DNA from: Ceratopteris richardii
Lineage: Eukaryota; Streptophyta; Polypodiopsida; Polypodiales; Pteridaceae
Length of the DNA stretch: 64,000 nt
NCBI GenBank assembly: GCA_020310875.1
Contig: CM035407.1
Span: 88,735,632 to 88,799,631 of the forward strand
Direction: 5' to 3'
A program made the translations under genes and the position numbers. Of the stretch, positions 55,540 through 64,000 are shown one piece after another (within the stretch, counting starts at the first letter, position 1; each line of letters opens with the position of its first letter). The notes beneath the pieces were generated by a model. The model was not told the DNA's origin and ran no database searches. It worked only from the letters and a program-made list of their open reading frames with translations.

Positions 55540-56593
55540 ATGGCAAATGTTGATGGAATGAGTCAACTTATGAGCAGTAAACTGGAAAAAAATAACTTTC
55601 ATGCATGGAGATTCACAATGAAGCATTTCTTGATGGGAAAAGGCTAGGGGAAGTACATTGAAGGAGAGAATGAAAATGCTCTGTAGTTACCATGGAGGAA
55701 TCAAAATCTAGATCAATTAAGAACATATGAAGAGTGGAATTAAGACGCATGAAAGATAATGTATTGGTTGTCTCTAAGCATACAAGATAGCATGATTGGT
55801 CACATATATGATGCCAAAACTCCAAAAGAGGCTTGGAATAGTTTGGTCACATTGTATGAGACCAATACAAAGGCATGGAAACTGCAACTCAAGAATGAGT
55901 TGCATACACTAGAGAAAAAGAGCATGTCGGTAAGTCAGTACACTCTAAAAATCAAAAGCATATGTGAATCGCTTGCATCTATTGGCATCAATGTGAATGT
56001 TGATGATAAGGTGGAAGTGTGCCTTCATGGTTCATATAAGTAGTTCACAACTTCTATTCAGACTAGGGAAAATATTCCAAATTTTTTTGATCTTGTGTCC
56101 ATGTTGATAATTGAAGAAATGAACCTCGATGAAGAATCAAAATCCCAAGGAAAAGCTAGTTCTGAGTAGGTATTCTACTCTAGAAGAGGAAGAGGCCAAG
56201 GCTTCAGAAGTCGAAGAGGAAACAGTAACTAGGACCAAGGTGAACAACAGAATCATGGAGGAGGTAGATGATCATGTCAAGGCAGGGGGAACCAAAGATG
56301 ACATAAATTTCCAAATAAATAATTCAAGTAATTACAGTAAGAGATGCTCGAACTATGGTAAACTTGGTCACTTTGAATGTGATTGTAAGTTGAAGAATCA
56401 AAATAGTGGAAAGAAACAAAACACCTATGCATCCACAACTGCAGATGATTCAGAGAAGTTGTTCTTGGTCCAATATCACATGATGAATACAATGCTTACT
56501 AATGCTTCAATTTTGAATGATAATTCCTGCTATGTTGATTCAAGTGCCTCAAATCACATGACCAACTATGCAAAATGGTTTATTAGTTTGTAA
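55540..56593 (+). pseudogene. gag: Copia J: Gag, zinc knuckle and protease start
   Basis: Starts MANVDGMSQLMSSKLEKNNF then HAWRFTMKHFLMGKG. The 55759-56043 frame has IYDAKTPKEAWNSLVTLYET and LASIGINVNVDDKVEVCLHG. A knuckle CSNYGKLGHFECDC near 56345 has Tyr for the second Cys. The protease site CYVDSSASNHMT near 56530 has Ser for Gly of DSG. Stops at 55650, 55684, 56041 and a frameshift near 56130. Confidence 0.85.
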
Positions 56594-57310
56594 AAATTGT
56601 TTCTTCCTAGATTTTTTGAAACAAGTAATGATACATCGCATCATATCGAGCATATAGGAAACCAAAAAAATATGGCACTATCCATGGAGGATGGGAAGGT
56701 AAAACATCTTACTGATGTATTATATGTTCCAAATATAACCAAGAATCTAGTTTCTATTAGACAAATGGTTGAATAGGGATTACAAGTGAGGTTCAATGTT
56801 GATGGTTTATATGTACAAGAGTACAAACTAAATGGAAGGTTGGTCACCAAAGGGAATAAACTTGGTAGGATGCTCACCTTGAATGTGAAAATTCTTGAAA
56901 TGAATGTAGCTATGTTTGCAAAAGGTGCAGGTGTTATTGCTGATATAGAGACAAGTGAATTGACATAAAAATTTGTAGAGGCTGAAGTTGATACAATCAA
57001 AGGATCTTGTCAATAACATGTCAATTTGGTTAATATTCAAGGGCATCATTTTTGCATGAAAATAACGTTAGTGAGAATGTGATAGAAATAGTATAGATAT
57101 ATGTTTTCGGTCCTAGAAAGAACACATCTATGCGAGAATGTAGGTTCTATGTCACTTTCAATGATGACCATACATGAAAGGTATGGGTAGACTTCATGAA
57201 GGAAAGGAGTGAGGTGTTTAATAACTTTCAAAATTTCAAGTTTATAGTGGAAACATAGACAAGGAATTATATTAAGACATTAAGATCTAATGGAGGAGTG
57301 AATATATGTC
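56594..57310 (+). pseudogene. pol: Copia J: protease to integrase remnant, truncated
   Basis: DVLYVPNITKNLVSIRQMVE and LQVRFNVDGLYVQEYKLNGR (56715-56850) are protease/GAG-pre-integrase sequence. The integrase start near 57090-57300 is badly decayed and ends in TLRSNGGV, where A4 LTR sequence begins. RT, RNase H and the 3' LTR are gone. Confidence 0.75.
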
Positions 57311-57314
57311 ATAC

Positions 57315-57446
57315 ACATATAGCCCTAACGGGTTACTTATCTTTGTACATTCTAGTGTTAATACACTCAGTATTGTGTGTTGTGCTCCAAGCTTCTTCTT
57401 ATTCTTTGTGCTATCCGCATGCTTCCGCAGACCTCGAACTCCAACA
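57315..57446 (+). repeat. 5' LTR of copia A4, truncated
   Basis: Matches the last 130 bp of the A-family LTR, ending CTCCAACA, followed by a TTAGTATCAGAGC primer site. Confidence 0.85.
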
Positions 57447-58638
57447 ATTAGTATCAGAGCAAGTCACCGCTTCATCTAGGGCATCATCAACACCTCTCGG
57501 GTCACAGTCTCAGAATCGCACGAAATTTGGTGAGCATACTCAGGGTGATTAGGAGATAAAAAACAGCTTCGTTGTGTGGTTCCGAAATCGTGATCTGACC
57601 TCATTTTGGCCTCCGAACGTGCTATCATAATGCTTATGTAGGATTTTTCATCTTTTTAGACCAAAGATATATATAGGTTTCAATTCACCAATATAAGCGT
57701 CTCGAAGTCTGCTATAGGTTTAGTAGAAGTTGATAGGTTCTTGTTGCACCTAGTGTAGAGAAAATTTGTTGGGATGGTAGAGATGCTCAAACACATGCAT
57801 TGATATCTTGTCTATCAAATGTGCCATTATTCCTCACATTCGCTCTTAGAGAGCAGATAAGGATGCTTGGGATACACTTACCACATTGTACCAGGCAAGG
57901 AATGAGGCTCCTCTTGCTTACATCCAAAAATAGATGGAGAGTGAGCACATGAATGAAGGTGATTCTATGGACAATATTTTGACAAAGATCAAAGACTTGA
58001 AGGAACAGTTGATTTCAGCTGATGAATTTATACCAAATAGCTCACTTGTGCAGACCGTTTTGAATGGTCGTCTAGATTCATATAAGATTTTTGCTTCTAC
58101 TCTTCATTTCATGATGAAAGGCAATTCAAATGCCTTGTCATTTGAGGAGTTAGTCTCTGTTCTATTGCAGGAAGATCAGTCTAGGCAGAATAGGTCCATT
58201 ATGTGTGTTGTAGATCAAGCTTTCTTGGTTAGTCAGAAGGGCAAAGATAAATAGAGCTCATCTACTAGTAAGCAAAAATCTGCAAATGTTGCACATTCAA
58301 AGAAGGAAGACAAAAATAAGAAGAAGCCAAAAAAGTAGAAATTCTTTTGTAAGAACTGTAAAGCAAACGATCATGTCATAAAGAACTATCCAAAATTGGT
58401 TGCAAAAGAGGCAAAGAAAAAAGAGGTAAATAAAAAAGAGGCAAAGAAAAAAGAGGCTTGAGTGGTTGTTGTAGAGTCCTCTACACCAAAAATAGACTCT
58501 ACTAATCTTGTACAGAATGAAGAATGGGCATTTATTATTGTTTGCAATTTTGACCCATCTTCTCTTGAATAGTGTATGTTTGCAGTAGACTCAGATGTTT
58601 GGCACTTTGATAGTGGACCAAACATATTACCTCACAAC
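57447..58638 (+). pseudogene. gag: Copia A4: leader, Gag and knuckle, truncated
   Basis: The leader is joined to mid-gag by a deletion near 57735. The 57934-58254 frame has SEHMNEGDSMDNILTKIKDL and LSFEELVSVLLQEDQS. The knuckle CKNCKANDHVIKNYP (near 58350) again ends in Tyr. KEAKKKE is repeated near 58410-58460. The protease start ends at 58638 where K begins. Confidence 0.85.
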
Positions 58639-59509
58639 ATTGTCATCGAGATTTTCTCTCCTCTCTCATTCATGAAGGCCTACACGAAACACATTCGGTC
58701 AAGGTAGCTAGAAATCCTTGAGAAGTCCAAGATGCATCAAGGATGTCAAAGGGAGTTCACATGCAAACTTTGGAAGAAATCAAGCAAATCTAGGGTAGCG
58801 ATCAAAGCTGGTCAAATTTTGGAAATTAGGGCAAAAATTTCAATGTCTCCAAATCACATGAAAATTCATATACTTGTAAAGCCTATCAAAGGTAGCTATA
58901 GCCTGAATTTCACATGTAATTGGATTTTCTAGCACATTGATATGCCATGTGCATTTTGTAAAAAATGTAAATTTTCCACTTAGATCCTACAAGATCTTGT
59001 ATAGGAATTCTTGTTAGCCATATGGTTTGGCATGTATAAAGATCATACGTGGCTACATATTTGTACAAATTTTCAAGGCTATCAGAGCTTCTTAGAAACC
59101 TTAGTGCCACCTTGCAAACTTCCAAATGTAGTGAAACTTGTATAACAAAGATTCAGATGGGAGTTTTTTCTGCATATTCCTAAAGGATACCTTTCAAAAC
59201 ATAGCCCTAGAAATTTTCATCTTCATCAAAGGATATTTGGAGGGTCAAAGAGCATAAAATCTAGTTTTCAAAGTCACAGTAGTTTCTTAGAATAAGCAAA
59301 TTGAAGGCTTGAAGTGACTGAACCATGTTGTAGATCCAATGGTGGAGAATAAAGGTGCCTATTTTTCCCCCCTTTGCCCTAGATATCATATAAAGAACCA
59401 ATCTTAGCCATCCATTCGATAAATCCAATGGTTGTAATGAAAAGCAGTTGTTCTTAGGGTTAAGAGTTGATTTCTCTATATCCAAGGGTCCAAATTCATT
59501 CAAAAAAAC

Positions 59510-59516
59510 TATAAAA
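59510..59516 (+). promoter_or_regulatory. TATA box candidate of gypsy K
   Basis: TATAAAA preceded by CAAAAAAAC and followed by a C run. Well placed for an LTR promoter. Confidence 0.45.
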
Positions 59517-60114
59517 CCCCCCCTCCAAACTCACAAAGCATCATTGTTAGGCATCCATAGGGCCCTTGCTAGCACATGGTTTCCTTGAGAAAATCACCCT
59601 GAGTTGAGCATGTGAGGATCCAAGGTGGGCTAGTAAAAGCATCGTTCCTAGAATCAATTTCAATTTAGACTTCCAATCTAGGATAGGCTCATAAACCCAA
59701 TTTCTCTTTCTTTGCTCCCCCTCAGTGAAGCGTGTGAGTGAGTTAGAGTTGGTTTTATGAGTCTTAGACTTCTTTAGAAACACATTACGATCCTAGAAAG
59801 ACATAGGGTCAATGAAGTGGAACCTATCCTCTTCCGTGTGACATTCGGTTGAATTTTCATGGTGAGAGGGTCATGCGGACCACCTTTGACTGGTATAATG
59901 CTTATCTTGACATATCACAACATTCATGTATATGTATGTCATTACAATATCTTCTGATTCATGTCTCTTGTCTCTTAGTCTCTTATATGTTTTTACTTGT
60001 CTCCTTCTATCTCTTTCTATGTGTGAGAATGCTCCGTAGTCTTGCATTGAACTAGTGAGGATGAGCCATTGAGATTGGGTGAAAAAGTTTTATATTCATT
60101 CATACATCATGACC

Positions 60115-60385
60115 CACATGCATTCATACCACCCACAAAAACCCAAACATATGTTTCGATTTTGAAAGTGTTTAAGAAGCTCCATTCTTGGACCATTCTT
60201 CCTTTCAAAAATTGATTCATGTGTGTGATTTTCTTTTTGTTCTCATCATGCATACATCCACAAGAACCCATGCATATGAATTCAATTTCTAAAGTGTATA
60301 AGAAGCTCCATTCTTGGACCATTCTTCCTTTCAAAATTGATTCATGTGTGTGGTTTTCTTTTTGATCTCATCATGCATACATCCA
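60115..60385 (+). repeat. Tandem repeat of about 127 bp in gypsy K
   Basis: AAGAAGCTCCATTCTTGGAC starts near 60173 and again near 60300; the units share their CATGCATACATCCA ends. Confidence 0.9.
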
Positions 60386-60609
60386 TATGTTCCCCCTTCT
60401 CATAATCAAATCATGAAATCTCTCCTCTCCATACCCAACTTCATCTTCACCTTCACATTTTGATCACAAAGACCTTCCAACACTCACTAGCTTCATACAC
60501 TCTGCGTGTGCCGTGATCGGACCCGATCCACCCGGATTGCGATCACCTCCATAATTGAACCTGATGTGAAAGGCTTCGTGGCATTTGCTTCTAATCTTTT
60601 TGGGAGGTT

Positions 60610-61128
60610 GTGATCCATATCCTTTGTTACATATTTTTCATCCTCATAATATCATCATCATCATTCTTGAGTGTTGCACTAGATTTCTCACAATATTGTG
60701 CACATCTTCATCGTAAAGTAAATGCATTTGTGAGAGATCTAGAGCATCATGCATCCCTTGCACATTCACCTAAGATGGAGGAAGAATTCAAATCCCTTAT
60801 TGTTAAGAAACAAGGCCAAAGAATAGTCTCTTCTATGTTGAGAGAGAAGGGAAAATTCAATAAAATCAACATCACAAGCTACTTAGACTTGTTTGAAGAG
60901 CAAGCTATGATTTTTGGTCTTCCCAAAGATATTTTGATAACATTCTTTGAACGAATGGTAGATAGCTCTATCATAAACCGTGTCACTCAATATGATAGTC
61001 TTCTTTGGAGTGATTTCAGAAAGGAGATGCTCAAAAGTTCTATCTTGAGGATTATAGCCAACATAATCGGGATGGATTCTTATGATGGGTCAATTCCCCA
61101 AAGCTTAGAAGCTCTACTTAAAAAATGA
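60610..61128 (+). CDS. gag: Gypsy K: Gag N-terminal region
   Basis: A 172-codon open frame. The conserved part starts near 60770 (MEEEFKSLIVKKQGQRIVSS), then FNKINITSYLDLFEEQAMIF and LWSDFRKEMLKSSI, the gypsy Gag capsid pattern. The first 25 residues are hydrophobic, arising from an ATC-rich stretch, and are probably leader rather than protein. The stop at 61126 precedes the A5 insertion by a few bases. Confidence 0.6.
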   Translation: MIHILCYIFFILIISSSSFLSVALDFSQYCAHLHRKVNAFVRDLEHHASLAHSPKMEEEFKSLIVKKQGQRIVSSMLREKGKFNKINITSYLDLFEEQAMIFGLPKDILITFFERMVDSSIINRVTQYDSLLWSDFRKEMLKSSILRIIANIIGMDSYDGSIPQSLEALLKK

Positions 61129-61134
61129 GTATAT

Positions 61135-61365
61135 TGTTGGAGTTAGACGTTTGCAGAAGCAAGCGAACAACACAAGGAAGAAGAAGAAGCTTGGAGCACA
61201 ACACACAATGCTGAATGTATTACCACTAGAATGTACAAAGATTAGTAGCACATTAGGGCAATATGAGTATATACAAGCCAGGGGAAAAAAACCTCCTAAA
61301 GAGGGAAAAAAGTGCTCCGACGGTCCTAGAGTGTTCACACACATCACTACCTAATAATATCAACA
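61135..61365 (-). repeat. 3' LTR of copia A5
   Basis: 231 bp, TGTTGATATTATTAGGTAG to CTCCAACA on the minus strand. A purine tract (TCACAGGAGGGATT) precedes it. Confidence 0.95.
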
Positions 61366-61428
61366 AATCCCTCCTGTGAGTGATGCGATGAACAAGAAGC
61401 TGGCATTCATGTATAAGGAAGTGCCAAG

Positions 61429-62043
61429 CTATGTGGAATCAATCCACAAAAGGAAGTAAGCCAAAAGCTTTGCAGAAAGCTTCAAACTTCTCCCTAGGTA
61501 GAGCCTTCGTAAAAAGGTCTGCAATGTTCTCTTGCATGGGCACATATGCCAAGTTGATCTCCCCAATAGAGAACCTCTCCCTAACATAACGATAATGCAC
61601 CTCAATGTGCTTGGTGTGAGCATGGAACACAGGGTTCCTCGCAACAGCCAATGTGCTGTGATTGTCAGTGAACATGGTGGTGGCAGAAGATTGACCAACA
61701 CCCAAATCAGTCATAAGACATCTGAGCTACACACACTCAACAATCACTATGAAAGCTTCCCTATACTCAGCCTCACAACTGGAAGTGGCCATAGTAGGTT
61801 GCTTCTTGCTCAACCAAGATATACATGAGCTACCAAGCATGAAGCAAAAGCCACTAGTGGACACACGAGCGTCATAGCAACCAGCCCAATCACTGTCAGA
61901 AAAGCATGCAAATCTGGTGGTAGTGATCCCCCCTTGGGATAAAACAATCCAAGTAGCCGGGTACCACTCAAGTAGCAAAAGATGCGCTTAGCTGCCTGCC
62001 AATGCTTGCCACATGGGCAATGCATAAACCTGCTCGATAACAA
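61429..62043 (-). pseudogene. pol: Copia A5: RNase H
   Basis: Two frames: STSGFCFMLGSSCISWLSKK and SSCEAEYREAFIVIVEC (61727-61978); then SSATTMFTDNHSTLAVARNP, KHIEVHYRYVRERFS and FTKALPREKFEAFCKAFGLL (61439-61714). A frameshift/stop lies near 61720. Confidence 0.9.
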
Positions 62044-62071
62044 AGTGAATACCTGGCCAAGTAATGCATAA

Positions 62072-62870
62072 CTAAATCAAGCATCCAACAACCTGCTGAT
62101 AGATAACAACATCAAATGCATCTGCAACATCATGAAGACTCAATCTTAAACCTGTCTCCATAGGAGTGGCAATAGGCTTACAGTTGTCAAGGCCAAAATG
62201 CTGCAATAATGTGTCAATAAATTTCATTTGACACAAAGCCATTCCACCATGAACTTGCATAATCTGAATGCCCAAATAGTGATGCAAATGCCTCAAATCA
62301 GACATCTCAAATGAGGCATACAAATCAGCCTTAAAATCAGCAATATGCATATCATGAGGACTAGTGAGAAGCATGTCATCAACATACAACACAATGATTA
62401 GAAGCACATCATTAGCACACTTAACATATAAGGTGCTTTCAGTTGGACTATTCTCAAAACCATATGCAATGAGATAGGCATGTATCTTTTCATACCAAGC
62501 ACATGGTTCTTGCTTTAAACCATATAATGCCTTCTTTAACATGCACACCTGGTTTTCATGCCCTTTCTGCACAAAGCCACAGGGCTGAAAAACATACACC
62601 TCTTCATGCAAGTCACCATTCAGAAATGTTGTTTTAATGTGCAAGTGATGTACATTCTAACCATGATGATTTGCAAGTGCACGATGCTATGAACAGTAGC
62701 CATTCGGCAAGTAGGAGCAGAGGTTTCATCAAAATCAATGCCTCTTTCCTACGCATAACCCTTTGTAATGAGCCTATTTTTATACCTGTCAACTGTTCCA
62801 TCAGGCTTATGCTTCAACTTCTATACCCACTTAGTGCCAATGGCCTTCTTGCCAAGAGGCAAGTCACATA
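62072..62870 (-). pseudogene. pol: Copia A5: reverse transcriptase
   Basis: The 190-codon frame 62072-62644 contains [40 protein letters not shown], the catalytic YVDDMLLTS near 62380 and LRHLHHYLGIQIMQ. The upstream part (62650-62870, KPDGTVDRYK-like, DFDETSAPTCRMATV-like) has stops and a frameshift. Confidence 0.9.
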
Positions 62871-63345
62871 ACGACAAGGTACCATTTCTCATGGTAGCAT
62901 CATATTCAGATTGAATTGCAGCCATCAAATGTTCATAATTTTGTGCTTCATCAAACAAAACAGGTTTAGTCTCATCACAGAGACTAGAGGCAGCCATAGG
63001 ATAGCAATCTGATGCAAAAGAGGCACTAGGAGAGCCTGACCAAGTACGATATGATAGAGGTGCATCTAATTTGCCATCATGCAAGGTCTGCACTAGCCAA
63101 TTTGGCATAGTTTTTGCCTGCTCAATATCGGCTCTCTCATCAACAAGTGCATCATGTAAATCTGCATCAGAAATGGAATGATCTACATCATCACATGAAA
63201 CTTGTAAAGGTTGAGAAGTTTCATCATTAGGACCAACACTAGACCGTCCACCTATAAAAAGAGGGAGCAAAGTATCATACATGTTTTTGGAGCTAACAAA
63301 TGTCTCCTTAGTACATGAAAACAATGGCTGAATAGCATCTTCCAC
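62821..63345 (-). pseudogene. pol: Copia A5: integrase-RT linker and RT start
   Basis: A 174-codon frame: SCTKETFVSSKNMYDTLLPL, an acidic DVDHSISDADLHDALVDERA, LVQTLHDGKLDAPLSYRTWS and GTLSLCDLPLGKKAIGTKWV. This linker is shared with A1 and A2 and is the part missing from A3. Confidence 0.85.
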
Positions 63346-64000
63346 AAAAAAACATCATGCCTAACTAGAATGTGTTTAGTCTGTGGATGATACAGACGAT
63401 AGCCTTTACTTTTAGAACTGTACCCAACAAAAATGCATTTTACTGCTTTATCATTCAATTTTCTATGCTGTTGTTCCGGTACTAATGCATATGCTAGACA
63501 ACCAAAAACATGCAGATGAGCAACAGATGGCTTGCAACCATGCCAAGCCTCACATGGAGTGGTAGACTGCATCGCTTTAGTGGGACACCGTTCAGTACAT
63601 ATGTTGCACACATAACAACCTCAAGCCAAAAACTATGTGGTAAAGCCTAACTCTTGACCATACACCTCACCATCTCCATGAATGACATGTTCTTTCATTC
63701 ATCAACTCCATTTTGTTGAGGTGTCTACGGCTCTGTACACTGATGTTTTATCCCACTTTCAGCCAGAAATGCATTAAAGTCATAAGGCATGTATTCCCCC
63801 CCTTGATCAAAATGGAGGGTGCCCATTTTACATGTTGACAGATTTCAACCAAAACCAAAAACTGTTTGAAGCACATAAACACTTCCGACTTTGCCTTCAA
63901 TGGATATACCCATGCATTCCTAGAAAAATCAACGATGAAAGTCACGAAGTAAAGATAGTTCCCAAAAGAAGGTGTCTGCATAGAACCACAGACATCACTA
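63252..64000 (-). pseudogene. pol: Copia A5: integrase, partial
   Basis: Frames 63748-63981 ([40 protein letters not shown]) and 63252-63611 (TEAVQS.TPCEAWHGCKPSV type, GCLAYALVPEQQHRKLNDKA, KCIFVGYSSKSKGYRLYHPQ). Frameshifts near 63340, 63620 and 63830. Confidence 0.9.

Larger units (their letters stand above)
58639..61134 (+). mobile_element. Gypsy K: 5' LTR/leader and gag start
   Basis: Begins TGTCATCGAG within A4. It has a CTATAAAAC promoter-like box, a long noncoding stretch with a repeat, then gypsy gag. It is cut by A5 at 61135 and presumably continues beyond the window. The LTR end and primer site could not be placed, and no TSD could be tested. Confidence 0.5.
61135..64000 (-). mobile_element. 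Copia A5, minus strand, partial at right edge
   Basis: 3' LTR, RNase H, RT and integrase of the A family in order on the minus strand, running out of the window at integrase. It is the most complete pol of the family here. Confidence 0.95.

Noticed and set aside
60610-60700. Signal peptide on the K Gag ORF
   Set aside because: The hydrophobic start comes from an ATC-rich leader; conserved Gag sequence begins later, near 60770.

Overview
This window is a piece of a land-plant nuclear genome, AT-rich and almost entirely transposable-element sequence. The evidence is many Ty1/copia and Ty3/gypsy LTR retrotransposons with plant-type primer-binding sites (initiator-Met tRNA for the copias), plus a pentatricopeptide-repeat (PPR) fragment of the plant organelle RNA-factor type. 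The PPR style and low gene density would fit a seed-free vascular plant such as a fern, but this is inference only. No intact host gene, tRNA or rRNA gene was found. Element labels (A1-A5, B, C...) are mine.

Layout, left to right. 1-3617: minus-strand copia L (5' LTR 3429-3617, long leader, shrunken gag/protease, then a 304-codon ORF running off the left edge). 3618-10062: copia A1 (plus), interrupted by gypsy D (5259-9414). 10063-11819: minus-strand gypsy remnant E. 11820-26316: copia A2 (plus), interrupted by minus-strand copia F (12419-17628, TSD GCATC) and by an unidentified 4.6 kb insertion M (21601-26202) with gene-like scraps and microsatellites. 26316-30700: minus-strand remnants G (gypsy gag), H and I (copia).

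30701-57310 is a four-level nest. Copia J (plus) is split by copia B (minus, 31299-55264, TSD CTTTT). B is split in gag by copia A3 (plus, TSD TGGTA). A3 is split in its 3' LTR by gypsy C (plus, 39221-54264, TSD GTTGT). All three inner insertions keep perfect 5-bp target duplications. LTR divergence by eye falls from B (about 11%) to A3 (about 8%) to C (about 1%), which agrees with the nesting order. 57315-58638 is copia A4; 58639-61134 is the 5' end of a further gypsy, K; 61135-64000 is minus-strand copia A5, running off the right edge.

The most interesting unit is gypsy C. It is young, with about 3.47 kb LTRs whose U3 contains a captured PPR gene fragment present identically (at protein level) in both LTRs. 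Its LTR end is a tandem array, so that two extra primer-binding-site copies lie inside the LTR. Its Gag has four CCHC zinc knuckles. An extra acidic ORF of 116 codons follows integrase, preceded by a splice-acceptor-like sequence. RT/RNase H and integrase are recognisable with only a few lesions. The element is probably non-autonomous now but recently mobile.
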